A DNA stretch of 64,000 bases from Halomonas sp. LR3S48. GTDB taxonomy: Bacteria > Pseudomonadota > Gammaproteobacteria > Pseudomonadales > Halomonadaceae. The stretch spans positions 744,001 through 808,000 of the forward strand of contig NZ_CP107009.1 in NCBI RefSeq assembly GCF_025725665.1, given 5' to 3'. The position numbers and the translations under genes are program-made. The notes under the pieces were generated by a model. It saw nothing but the letters and a program-made list of their open reading frames with translations. It did not search any database and was not told the DNA's origin. This document shows, piece after piece, positions 17,353 through 25,546 of this stretch. Position 1 is the first letter of the stretch. The number at the start of each line of letters is the position of its first letter.

Positions 17353-18369
17353 TCAGCGGATCACGAAGCCACGGCCTACCGGGTCCCGTTCGTCGATCAA
17401 CCACTTGGCGTAGCCGATCAGTTCGGCGGTGCCCTGAACGCTGGGGCGGATGGCACGATAGCCGCCAATTTCCGTTTCACCGAGGATTTCACCGGTGAAG
17501 CGGCCACTGCCGAGCAGCCCCTCGGAATAGATGGGCCGGCCCACTTCTAATTCGTTGCGGGCGTGGAACATGGCCATCATCGCACTGGTGCCGGTGCCGC
17601 CGGGGGAGCGGTCGAGCTTGCCGTCGGAGAATACGTGCACGTTGCGGTAGAGCGAATCCGGCTGCGTTCCTTCGTGCCAGAAGGTGACGAAATTCAGGCC
17701 GTTAATGTGTGGATGGGTTGGGTGACGAATCTCCATACGGGCGTTGAGCTCGGCCTTCACGGCCTGGCCGGCGTGGGAGAAGTAGCTGCCGTTGTCGGGG
17801 CAGATGGGCTGCTTGTCGGAGGGTACGCGAATGATGGCGAAAAAGTTGCCGCCGAACACCAGGTCGGCCTTGAGCGTACCGAGGCCAGGCACTTCGACGG
17901 GGATATCCTGCTCCATGACGAAAGCGGGTACGTTCTCGAAGCGGGTCCAGTGCACCTTGTCGGCATCGGCCTTGACCTCGGAGACCACGGTACCTGCGGT
18001 GGTTTCGAAGCGAATGCGGGTGAGGCCGTTCTCTTGCGGGGGCGGCGCCAGGCGGTGGGAAACCATGGCCATGGAAAGCGCGATGGTGCCGTGGCCGCAC
18101 ATGTCGACGAACTGCTCGCCGTCGATCCATAGCATACCGGCGTCATGGTCGGAGTCGGAGGGAGGGGTAAGAAACACACCGAACATGTGCTGGTGGCCGC
18201 GAGGCTCACGCATCAGGCTGGTGCGTACATGGTCGTGATGCTCTTGCAGATAGCGGCGCTTGGCGAGGATGTCGCCGCCGAGCGGGTAGGGAATACCGCC
18301 GTGGATGATGCAGGTAGGTTCGCCTTCGGTATGGGTATAGATGACGTCCAGAAATTGCTGGTTGTTCAT
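17353..18369 (-). CDS. Proline racemase/hydroxyproline epimerase-family protein, second Cys replaced by Gly
   Basis: A 338-residue member of the proline racemase superfamily, whose enzymes epimerise 4-hydroxyproline or proline with two catalytic thiols, or dehydrate 3-hydroxyproline with one. The first motif is intact (DMCGHGT, Cys91). In the second motif, normally DRSPCGTGT, this protein has Gly257 (codon GGC at 17599-17601); family dehydratases have Thr there. With Gly neither racemisation by two bases nor the usual dehydration is obvious. The gene is last in an operon with a TRAP transporter, separated from dctM by 58 bases, and otherwise looks full-length and undamaged. I cannot assign a reaction. 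Confidence 0.88.
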   Translation of the reverse strand: MNNQQFLDVIYTHTEGEPTCIIHGGIPYPLGGDILAKRRYLQEHHDHVRTSLMREPRGHQHMFGVFLTPPSDSDHDAGMLWIDGEQFVDMCGHGTIALSMAMVSHRLAPPPQENGLTRIRFETTAGTVVSEVKADADKVHWTRFENVPAFVMEQDIPVEVPGLGTLKADLVFGGNFFAIIRVPSDKQPICPDNGSYFSHAGQAVKAELNARMEIRHPTHPHINGLNFVTFWHEGTQPDSLYRNVHVFSDGKLDRSPGGTGTSAMMAMFHARNELEVGRPIYSEGLLGSGRFTGEILGETEIGGYRAIRPSVQGTAELIGYAKWLIDERDPVGRGFVIR

Positions 18370-18427
18370 GACAACATGTCCTGTATGGATTGGGCGGTTG
18401 TAGTGGTGGAGAGCATCGCTGGCCGGT

Positions 18428-19708
18428 TCAAAGACCGAACCAGCGCGGTACGCTCATGACGATGCCTTCCGGCCAGACGATGACGGCGAGCAGCACTAAC
18501 AGCATCACGGCGATGAAGGGCAGGTTGGCGTAGGTGATGCGAATCACGTCGACCTTGGCTATCACGCTGGTAATGAACAGCGCGGCGCCTACCGGGGGTG
18601 TCTGCTGGCCGATGCCCCAACACAGAATCACCACCATGGCGAACTGCAGCGGATCGATGCCGAGCAGCTGCACGCTGGGCAGGAACAGCGGCACGACGAT
18701 GAACATCATGGCGATGCCGTCGAGGAAGGTTCCGGCAATGATCAGCACCAGGCTGAGGATCAGCAGGAAGCCGATCGGACCCATGTCGAGCGCGGCAATG
18801 GGGCCCAGCACCAACTGGCCGAGGCTCTGGTAGGTGAAGGTGTAGCCGAGGGTATGGGCGGCGGCAGTGACGAACATCACCGCGCCGGTCAGCACGGCGC
18901 TTTCCACCAGGGCGCGATAGAGCATGCGCAGCGAGAGCGAACGGTACAGCAGCATGCCGGCGACGATGCCGTAGGCCACGGCCACGGCAGAGGCTTCGGT
19001 GGGGGTGAAGATGCCGCCGAGGATACCGCCCAGGATGATCACTGGCATCAGCAGGGCAGGCAGGGCAGTGACAAAGGTCTTGCCGAGTTCGCCAAGTGAG
19101 AAGGCCGCCTCGATGGGGTATTGGCGTTTGACCGAGATCCACCAGGCCATGGCGATCAGGCCCACTGCCGTGAGTGCTCCAGCGATCAGACCGGCGGCAA
19201 ACAGCGCCCCGGTGGAGAGGCCCATGTAAGCGCTCAGCAATACCATGGGGACGCTGGGTGGAATGATGATGCCGATGGTGGAAGACGAGGCCGTTACCGC
19301 GGCGGTGAAGGGCGCTGAATAGCCCCGTTTGATCATCTGCGGAATCATGACGCCACCCACGGCGGCGGTGTCGGACATCGACGTACCGCTCATCCCGGCG
19401 AAGAACATCGAGGTGAGAATGTTGACTGCCGCCAAGCCGCCGCGAATAGCACCGACCAGGGCGCGTGCCAGGTCGATCAGGCGCGCCGAGATCCCGCTGT
19501 GGTTCATGATCTGTCCAGCCAGGATGAACAGCGGTACCGCCAGCAGCGGAAAGGATTCAGTGCCGCGATAGAGGCGCTGCACCAGCACCAGCATGTCGAC
19601 GCCGGAGTAAGCCAGCACGCAGATCGAGACCAGCGTGAGGGCGAAGGCGATCGGCATGGCCAGGCCGATCAGCGTCAGTAGCGCCAGCAGGATAACGAGC
19701 AGGATCAT
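18428..19708 (-). CDS. TRAP transporter large permease (DctM)
   Basis: A 426-residue, very hydrophobic inner-membrane protein with about 12 membrane segments. DctM signatures include GMSGTSMSDTAAVGGVMIPQM near residue 115, IGIIIPPSVPM near 150, TPTEASAVAVAYG near 230 and GIGQQTPPVGAALF near 375. Its ATG overlaps the dctQ stop codon as ATGA, so the two are translationally coupled. It carries sodium-driven import of the ligand bound by the DctP encoded upstream. Confidence 0.9.
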   Translation of the reverse strand: MILLVILLALLTLIGLAMPIAFALTLVSICVLAYSGVDMLVLVQRLYRGTESFPLLAVPLFILAGQIMNHSGISARLIDLARALVGAIRGGLAAVNILTSMFFAGMSGTSMSDTAAVGGVMIPQMIKRGYSAPFTAAVTASSSTIGIIIPPSVPMVLLSAYMGLSTGALFAAGLIAGALTAVGLIAMAWWISVKRQYPIEAAFSLGELGKTFVTALPALLMPVIILGGILGGIFTPTEASAVAVAYGIVAGMLLYRSLSLRMLYRALVESAVLTGAVMFVTAAAHTLGYTFTYQSLGQLVLGPIAALDMGPIGFLLILSLVLIIAGTFLDGIAMMFIVVPLFLPSVQLLGIDPLQFAMVVILCWGIGQQTPPVGAALFITSVIAKVDVIRITYANLPFIAVMLLVLLAVIVWPEGIVMSVPRWFGL

Positions 19709-20202
19709 GACGAAACCTCCTCCAGCGTGGCATGCCGGGCGGCTTCATAGGGGGGCACCTTGGCCCTGACGGCGGCAACACATTGGCGTATCAGCTCCAG
19801 CAGCATGCCGACACCGGTAATCGGCACGGCGATGTAGAACAGCCACTGGGGAGCGCCCAGCATCAGGGTGGTACGGTGTGAGAACTGCATGGTTTGTTCG
19901 ATGCCCCAGATCACCATGACCGCGCAGACCACGCCGATTAGCGCCTGGTTGAGGAAGAACATCAGCCACTGCCCACGGCTGGGCAGAAGTGCCGCGATTA
20001 CGTCGATGCGCAAGTGTGCACCCTGGCGCAGGGCGAGATAGCCGCAGAAAAAGGTGACGTAAACCAACAGCCCGACCAGCACTTCGGCGCTCCAGGACAG
20101 CGAGGCATTGAAGACATAGCGGGCGAGTACGGCTGCCATGGCCAGCACGGTAATGGCAGACAGCAGCAGTGCGGCGACCGCTTCGAAAAGTCGATCAAGC
20201 AT
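19705..20202 (-). CDS. TRAP transporter small permease (DctQ)
   Basis: A 165-residue protein with four predicted membrane helices and the DctQ motif HLRIDVIAALLP. ATG 20202 follows GGGAG; an earlier in-frame start would run 31 codons into the intercistronic hairpin region and give a proline-rich, non-membrane N-terminus. It lies between dctP and dctM in the operon that ends with the racemase-family gene. Confidence 0.88.
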   Translation of the reverse strand: MLDRLFEAVAALLLSAITVLAMAAVLARYVFNASLSWSAEVLVGLLVYVTFFCGYLALRQGAHLRIDVIAALLPSRGQWLMFFLNQALIGVVCAVMVIWGIEQTMQFSHRTTLMLGAPQWLFYIAVPITGVGMLLELIRQCVAAVRAKVPPYEAARHATLEEVSS

Positions 20203-20222
20203 GGTGAGGCTCCCGGGAGTAG

Positions 20223-20244
20223 GGCAGGCCGGGAGAGGCCTGCC
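20223..20244 (-). promoter_or_regulatory. Intercistronic hairpin between dctP and dctQ
   Basis: GGCAGGCC (20223-20230) pairs perfectly with GGCCTGCC (20237-20244). It lies just after the dctP stop and probably raises receptor yield by stabilising its mRNA or trimming read-through. The first TRAP operon has a hairpin in the same position. Confidence 0.5.
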
Positions 20245-20260
20245 TGAGGTTGGAGGCGGC

Positions 20261-21247
20261 TCAGGGGTGGTTGGCGATGCGCTCCACCATCGCACGGGCC
20301 TCTTCCGAGAGGTCCTGTGTGAAGGCCTCCCAGAGCGGCTGAGAGGCTTCGATGAAGGCTTCGGTGTCGACCTCGTTAACCTGCATGCCGTTCTGCTCGA
20401 CCAGGTCGATCACACTCTGCTCGGCGCGCTCGCCGAAGGCCTCGGTGGCCTCGAAAGCCTTCTGGCCCCCCTCGAGCAACGCCTGCTGAACTTCTTCGGG
20501 AAGATCCTGGAAGCGCGCTTCGTTCATCAACAAGAAGCCGACGGTATAGACGTGGCCCGAAAGCGAGAGATAATCCTGCACTTCATAGAAACGGCTGGCT
20601 TCGACCTCGACCAGTGGATTTTCCTGACCGTCGAAGACACGTGTCTGGAGCGCAGAATAGAGCTCCGGATAAGGCAGAGGTGAGGCGTTGGCGCCATAAG
20701 CGTTGAACATTTCCACACGCTGGCGACTTTCCGGCGTGCGGATTCTCAAGCCATTCAAGTCATCAGGTGTTTCGATGGGGCGACGGTTGTTGGTGATGTG
20801 ACGAAAGCCCCCCTCGTAGAAACCGATGACCCGGTAATCCTGCTCTTGGAGCTGCTCCTTGATGGCTTCGCCTACCTCGCCCAAGAGTACGGCTCTTACA
20901 TGTTCGCGATCACGAAACAGGTAGGGTAGCGAGAGGATGCCCAGGTCCTCGTCGATAGTCGTGATAGGCGTTTCGATGGTGGCTATATCGAGCGTACGAG
21001 TATCGAGTGACTCGATATTACTGATCTGATCGCCCAGGGAGCCGGAGTGGAACAGGTTGATTGCCACGCCATCGTCGGTGGCGCCTGCTACGTGCTCTGC
21101 AAGCGCGGTCAAGCCTGCCATCTGGATTCCCTGCTGGCTGCCGATGGTCGCGGCACGGAGCTCGAGATCGGCGGCGGTAGCGGAGCCCGTTAGCCCAACG
21201 GCGAGAGCTAGCGCGGTAAACAAGGGTGCAGGCAGAAGAGGTTTCAT
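20261..21247 (-). CDS. TRAP transporter substrate-binding protein (DctP)
   Basis: A 328-residue periplasmic receptor of the DctP/SiaP type. ATG 21247 has AAGGAG upstream and yields a clean signal peptide with cleavage near TAA-DLE. The conserved core is present: GLRIRTPESRQRVEMF with the carboxylate-binding Arg near residue 150, and DGQENPLVEVEASRFYEVQ near residue 190, the pattern of C4-dicarboxylate- and sugar-acid-type TRAP receptors. The ligand is unknown; the co-transcribed racemase-family enzyme suggests an imino acid or related compound. Confidence 0.9.
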   Translation of the reverse strand: MKPLLPAPLFTALALAVGLTGSATAADLELRAATIGSQQGIQMAGLTALAEHVAGATDDGVAINLFHSGSLGDQISNIESLDTRTLDIATIETPITTIDEDLGILSLPYLFRDREHVRAVLLGEVGEAIKEQLQEQDYRVIGFYEGGFRHITNNRRPIETPDDLNGLRIRTPESRQRVEMFNAYGANASPLPYPELYSALQTRVFDGQENPLVEVEASRFYEVQDYLSLSGHVYTVGFLLMNEARFQDLPEEVQQALLEGGQKAFEATEAFGERAEQSVIDLVEQNGMQVNEVDTEAFIEASQPLWEAFTQDLSEEARAMVERIANHP

Positions 21248-21343
21248 GGAGACGCTCCTTGGTTGTTGTTGAGGGAGTCGTGTCACGGAATGAATGATCA
21301 CGTACCTCTAGCCTAAGGTGTCACCGTGTAGGGATATAGAAAA

Positions 21344-21362
21344 TTCAAGCCATATTTTTGAA
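21344..21362. promoter_or_regulatory. Candidate AraC-type operator in an AT-rich island
   Basis: TTCAA (21344-21348) and TTGAA (21358-21362) form an inverted repeat with a 9-base spacer, inside an unusually AT-rich stretch (about 21335-21370) in the 127-base gap between the regulator gene and dctP. It is the best candidate binding or promoter region for the TRAP operon. Confidence 0.4.
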
Positions 21363-21374
21363 TATAAAGGACGT

Positions 21375-22388
21375 CTAGCTGTATGCTGCGGACGCAGCTT
21401 GGGGCTGGCGCCCTTGTCGTCTTGATTGGCTGGGGCTGCATCCGTAGTGAGTCGTGAAGTCACGAGAGAGATGCGCGGCATCGGCAAAGCCGCAGTCGGC
21501 GGCGATCTCGGCGATCGAACTGCCGGTATGGTGCAATAGCCACTCGGCATAGCGCAGTCGCATGGTCTTGAAATAGCGCATGGGCGTGGTGCCCATCTCC
21601 TGCCTGAACAGGCGGTCCAGCTGGCGGGGGCTCAGGTTGATACGCTCCGCCAAGCCTTGGGTGTCCAGCCGAGTATTCAATGACTGCTCCATGGTTAGTA
21701 CGGCAACACGGACCCGCTCGTCGCGAATTTCATGAATGGCTTCGAAGAAGTGGGTTTGTGGCGAGTTGGAGGTTCGCATGCCGTTGAGGATCATGTGTCG
21801 AATAGCCTGTTGAGCCTTCTCCGGGCCACACCTTCTCCGGATCAGGTGCAACGCCATGTCGGTAGCACCCGACGATCCGGCACAAGTGATGACCCGAGCG
21901 GATTCTAGGAACAGGCGATCGGGCGTCGCATCGATCTGTGGGAATTGCTGGCGAAAGTCGTTGATGACGTTCCAGTGCACGCAGACCCGCTGACCCTTGA
22001 GCAAGCCGGCTCGCGCGATAGAGAAGGTCCCGGTACAGACGCCGACCAGCTTGACGCCCTGCTTGCAAGCTTCCTGCAGGTAATCGCTGAGTGCCTTGTC
22101 TTCGTGAGGGTCGAGATAATTGTTGCCGCCGCATACGGCGATGTGGGTGAAAAGGCACGGGTCACGGTAAGAAGATTGGGGGTGGACTTCCAGGCCGCAG
22201 CTCGAGGTGACCGGCCCTGGCCCCATGATATGCCAGCTGCAATGGATCTGTCGGCTGCGCCCTCCCTTGTCGGCAGCGAGGCGCAGCGAATCGATGAAGC
22301 CGCCAAAGGCATTCAGCGTGAACCGTGGAAGCAGAATGAAGCCGACACGCAGCGGCGGCTGTTGGGGCTGGGGCATCGATGGCCTCAT
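21375..22388 (-). CDS. GlxA-type AraC-family regulator (DJ-1/GATase1 domain)
   Basis: A 337-residue regulator if ATG 22388 is used; other in-frame starts exist up to 22517 and no clear ribosome-binding site decides. Residues 10-190 form a class I glutamine amidotransferase-like fold with the nucleophile-elbow motif GVCTGTFSIARAGLL; residues 225-325 carry the two AraC helix-turn-helix motifs (RINLSPRQLDRLFRQEMG and IAEIAADCGFADAAHLSRDF). Relatives such as CdhR, GbdR and ArgR activate catabolism of amines and amino acids. It is upstream of, and co-directional with, the TRAP/racemase operon, which it probably activates. Confidence 0.87.
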   Translation of the reverse strand: MRPSMPQPQQPPLRVGFILLPRFTLNAFGGFIDSLRLAADKGGRSRQIHCSWHIMGPGPVTSSCGLEVHPQSSYRDPCLFTHIAVCGGNNYLDPHEDKALSDYLQEACKQGVKLVGVCTGTFSIARAGLLKGQRVCVHWNVINDFRQQFPQIDATPDRLFLESARVITCAGSSGATDMALHLIRRRCGPEKAQQAIRHMILNGMRTSNSPQTHFFEAIHEIRDERVRVAVLTMEQSLNTRLDTQGLAERINLSPRQLDRLFRQEMGTTPMRYFKTMRLRYAEWLLHHTGSSIAEIAADCGFADAAHLSRDFTTHYGCSPSQSRRQGRQPQAASAAYS

Positions 22389-22515
22389 CACGTCGGAGCG
22401 AAAACGACTGCGCTCCAGTATGCGCCGATGGTGGAGGATCTTCGAGCTTGATCGAGCGCAGCGGCACAAGGCCCGTTCCTCCTCAGGGCGCCCTGCGTTA
22501 TAAACGTGAGGCGAC

Positions 22516-23319
22516 ATGAAGTCGCGTCACCGAGAGAAGTGCAGAATGTCGTGTCGCAATGTAGCCGTGCTGGCCGCGGGGGTGATGCTGCTGGCCGGGT
22601 GCCAGGCCGAGGAGACGCAGCTCCAGGCGAGCGAGATCGCCTACGAGCCTTTCGAGACAAGTTTCGTGGAAACCGATTGCCCGGAGGAGCGTTGTGCGAC
22701 GGTGGAAGTGAGTGCGATCCATTTTCCTGATTCGCCGGAATTGAGTGCCCATGTGCGCACGCGGCTGCTCCTCATGGGGCAGGGGATCACCGATAGCGAG
22801 ACCGAGTGGCCGACCGATTCCTGGGAAGCCTTCGCCGAGGCCTTCTTCGAGCAGGCCAGGGAAACACGCCAGTACGCCACACACTCCGCCAGCCATGTCC
22901 GGCTCGAGGCAGAGGCGATGGCTCGGCATGACGAGCTGCTGATCATCGAGCTTGATGGCTACGTCTATCATGCGGGGCAGGCTCATGGTATGCCGTTGAC
23001 CGAGTTCATGGTCATCGATGAGCGCCTGAGGCAGGTGGTCACGCTCGACGACATGCTGCTCGACGACCAGGAGGCGGCATTCTACGAGGCCCTGATCCGT
23101 GCCCATGAGCGCTGGCTCCGGGAGTTGGAGCAGGACGATGGCTTCGCCGCCAACTGGCCGCTGCACGAAAGCCGCAACGTGGCGCCTTTGGAGTCGGCCT
23201 GGGCGGTCAGGTACAACGTCTACGAGATCGCTCCCTACGCCGTTGGCCAGCCGGAACTCCACATTCCCCTCGATGAGCTTGAGGGTATCGCCAAGCCGCG
23301 CTATCTAGGTCGAGAATAG
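22516..23319 (+). CDS. Lipoprotein with DUF3298/RsiV-like domain
   Basis: A lipoprotein with a clear lipobox (LLAGC) after a hydrophobic stretch. The start may be ATG 22516 (GAGG upstream, 267 residues) or ATG 22546 (GAGAAG upstream, 257 residues and a more usual signal length). The mature part has a DUF4163-like region followed by a DUF3298-like segment (HAGQAHGMPLTEFMVIDE, then VTLDDMLLDD), the fold seen in RsiV and PdaC, which bind lysozyme or act on peptidoglycan. The role in a Gram-negative envelope is unknown. It precedes a TudS-type gene by 24 bases, so the two may be co-transcribed. Confidence 0.75.
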   Translation: MKSRHREKCRMSCRNVAVLAAGVMLLAGCQAEETQLQASEIAYEPFETSFVETDCPEERCATVEVSAIHFPDSPELSAHVRTRLLLMGQGITDSETEWPTDSWEAFAEAFFEQARETRQYATHSASHVRLEAEAMARHDELLIIELDGYVYHAGQAHGMPLTEFMVIDERLRQVVTLDDMLLDDQEAAFYEALIRAHERWLRELEQDDGFAANWPLHESRNVAPLESAWAVRYNVYEIAPYAVGQPELHIPLDELEGIAKPRYLGRE

Positions 23320-23343
23320 GGCCTCGGTTGGAAGAGGAAGGGC

Positions 23344-23829
23344 ATGGAGAAAATATTGGTCAGCGCCTGCCTGCTGGGCAAGCGGGTTCGCTACGATGGC
23401 GGCGCCAAAATGCTGTCGTCGGAGATACTCTCGCAGTGGCAAGCCGAGAGTCGAGTAGTACCGGTGTGTCCCGAGGTCGATGCTGGCTTGCCCACGCCGC
23501 GCGCGCCGGCCGAGATCATTGCCGGCGACGGAAGCGACGTACTGGCCGGTTCGGCACGGGTCGTCGATCATCGCGGTAAAAATCTCACTGAGGCCTTCTT
23601 GAAAGGAGCCTCGCTCGCGCTACAGCTATGCCGGCGGCATGGAATCAAAGTGGCGGTCCTGACCGAACACAGCCCCTCCTGCGGCAGTGCGCAGATATAC
23701 GATGGCAGCTTCTCGGGCACCAAGAGACCCGGTGCCGGTGTTACCGCGACGCTGCTTCGTCAACACGGCGTGCGGGTGTACGGCCAGCACGAAATCGTCG
23801 AGGCGCAGCGGGCCATACAGTCGCTATAA
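23344..23829 (+). CDS. tudS: DUF523/TudS-type [4Fe-4S] desulfurase
   Basis: A 161-residue DUF523 protein. The three conserved cysteines that hold the iron-sulfur cluster in TudS thiouracil desulfurases are present: Cys9 (SACLLG), Cys42 (PVCPEVDAGLP) and Cys113 (SPSCGS). TudS removes sulfur from 2- or 4-thiouracil. The family is broad and some members may act on other thiolated compounds, so the symbol is tentative. ATG 23344 follows GGAAGAGGAAGGGC. Length is standard for the stand-alone form. Confidence 0.82.
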   Translation: MEKILVSACLLGKRVRYDGGAKMLSSEILSQWQAESRVVPVCPEVDAGLPTPRAPAEIIAGDGSDVLAGSARVVDHRGKNLTEAFLKGASLALQLCRRHGIKVAVLTEHSPSCGSAQIYDGSFSGTKRPGAGVTATLLRQHGVRVYGQHEIVEAQRAIQSL

Positions 23830-23882
23830 AGCTTAATAAGAGCCGAAATACCACGCTGCGAAACACTACGTAAGGAAACGAC

Positions 23883-24866
23883 ATGGCCTCCATTCGCCGT
23901 GAGCTGGTGGCATTGATCGAGCGCGGCACGATTCCGCGTGAAGAGGTGGCGCGAGCGGTCGCGCTTTCCGGACTCCACCCTTCAGGGCGGGCCTGGGGTA
24001 TATTCCTTGATCGATTGCTGCTGTGGCTGGGCACGCTGGCGTTGGCCGGCGCGGTAATGTTTCTGATCGCCTACAACTGGGCCGAGATGGGCCGCTGGCT
24101 GCGTTTCGGGCTGGTGCAGGTGGCGCTGGTGGTGGCCATCGGCGTCTACTGGTGGGCCGAAGGGCGCGGCGTCGTGCAAAACATGGTGGCTCGGGCGGCA
24201 CTCATGGCAGCTTCGCTGCTGCTGGGCGTGCTGTTAGCGCTGTTCGGCCAGGTCTACCAGACCGGTGCCGATCCCTGGCAACTGTTCTTCTTCTGGGCCG
24301 TGCTGATGCTGCCCTGGGCGGTGGTGGCGCGCTTCGATGCGCTCTGGATCCTGTGGCTGGGGCTGCTCAACCTTTCGCTGTCGCTCTACTTGCGAACCTG
24401 GGGTTGGGCGTTCGGCATCCTGTTCTCGGGCGAGACTGCGGTGCTGTGGGGAGTGTTCATACTCAATACGGTAGCGCTGGGGTTGTGGGAGCTGGGTGCG
24501 CGGCGCTGGCGCTGGTTATCGGTGGGATGGGCCACACGCCTGCTGGCGCTGGGCAGCGGCATTCCCCTGACACTGCTGATGCTCATGTTCATCCTGGATG
24601 AGCGGGCCGATGTCTCGGCTGCCGTGCTGGTTTACCCGCTGTGGCTGGCGGCGCTCTATGCCGTCTACCGCTATTGGCAGCCCGATTTGTTCATGCTGGC
24701 GGGTGGTTGCTTGTCGGTCATTGTGGTCGTCACCACCTTCTTCGGCCGGCATCTGCTGTGGCAGGGCGGGGCGGGTGGCTTCCTGTTCCTGGCTATGTCA
24801 GTGCTGGCGCTGGGTGCAGCGGCAGTGTTCTGGCTCAAGCGGCTGCATGCCGAGATGCCGTCATGA
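23883..24866 (+). CDS. DUF2157 membrane protein
   Basis: A 327-residue polytopic membrane protein with a short soluble N-terminus (residues 1-40) and about ten hydrophobic segments; the first (TLALAGAVMFLIAYNWAEMG) is the DUF2157 signature. In many proteobacteria this gene is followed directly by DUF4401 and GDYXXLXY genes. Here that continuation lies 2.6 kb downstream, after three unrelated genes. The stop codon sits in TCATGA, shared with the convergent DsbA-family stop. AAGGAAACGAC precedes the ATG. Function of the family is unknown. Confidence 0.85.
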   Translation: MASIRRELVALIERGTIPREEVARAVALSGLHPSGRAWGIFLDRLLLWLGTLALAGAVMFLIAYNWAEMGRWLRFGLVQVALVVAIGVYWWAEGRGVVQNMVARAALMAASLLLGVLLALFGQVYQTGADPWQLFFFWAVLMLPWAVVARFDALWILWLGLLNLSLSLYLRTWGWAFGILFSGETAVLWGVFILNTVALGLWELGARRWRWLSVGWATRLLALGSGIPLTLLMLMFILDERADVSAAVLVYPLWLAALYAVYRYWQPDLFMLAGGCLSVIVVVTTFFGRHLLWQGGAGGFLFLAMSVLALGAAAVFWLKRLHAEMPS

Positions 24867-24872
24867 GCCGCT
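24861..24872. repeat. 12-bp direct repeat, left copy
   Basis: TCATGAGCCGCT spans the end of the DUF2157 gene and recurs at 27500-27511 across the start of the DUF4401 gene. The two copies bracket the LysR/MBL-fold/DsbA-family block. Confidence 0.6.
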
Positions 24873-25541
24873 GCGTGATAGCTCTGTGAGGCGATCCAGC
24901 CAAGCCGACGGCTGACCAAGATACCCCATGATGTCCACGACCTCGTGGCAGCCTTCACTCTCAAGTACCAGTGTCGGAAACCCCGCCCCACCCACGCGGG
25001 CCAGCAGCTCCCGGCTGGCGTGGATATGTGCCTGGGTCGGCTCGCCCTGCTGTGTGGCGTAGGCCGCGTCAAAGGCGGGTCCGTCGAGTCCGATATCCAG
25101 CGCCAACGCGCGCAGCACCGCTGGGTCGGCGATGCGCCGCCCCTCGATGTAGTGAGCTGTCTGCATGCGTGACAGCAGATCCAGCCCGCGGCCGGCGATC
25201 TCGTCGGCCGCCAGGATGGCGGTGATCGGCGGTTCGGAGTCGAAGACGGCGCTTTGGTCGCAGAGCAGGCCGTTACGATAGGCTTCTCCAAACGTTTGCC
25301 CGCTGAGCTGCGCAATCCGCCGGTCGTACGGTTCCACCATCTGGCGTAGCTGCGGCGTCACGGGACGACGGTTGGGACCGGCCATCATGCCGCCGGCGTG
25401 TAGCTGTATCGGCAGCACCTGGTGAGCCGCCCGGACCAGCGGTGCGACGGCGTAGCACCAACCGCACAGCGGGTCGAGAATGTAGTGCAGGGTCACCGCC
25501 CCGGCGTTGCCGGGGCGGAAAGAGGTTGCCTGTTCGCTCAT
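24861..25541 (-). CDS. DsbA-family thioredoxin-fold protein
   Basis: A 226-residue protein with a CGWC redox motif near residue 26 and a helical insertion, as in the cytosolic FrnE-like/DsbA-family group (PF01323) rather than periplasmic DsbA; no signal peptide is present. The cis-Pro loop is GGAGFPTLVLE near residue 185. ATG 25541 is preceded by GGAG, which overlaps the end of the MBL-fold gene, so the two are one unit. The likely role is thiol-disulfide or glutathione-linked isomerisation in the cytoplasm. It overlaps the DUF2157 gene by six bases at its 3' end. Confidence 0.85.
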   Translation of the reverse strand: MSEQATSFRPGNAGAVTLHYILDPLCGWCYAVAPLVRAAHQVLPIQLHAGGMMAGPNRRPVTPQLRQMVEPYDRRIAQLSGQTFGEAYRNGLLCDQSAVFDSEPPITAILAADEIAGRGLDLLSRMQTAHYIEGRRIADPAVLRALALDIGLDGPAFDAAYATQQGEPTQAHIHASRELLARVGGAGFPTLVLESEGCHEVVDIMGYLGQPSAWLDRLTELSRSGS

Positions 25542-25546
25542 GGGAA

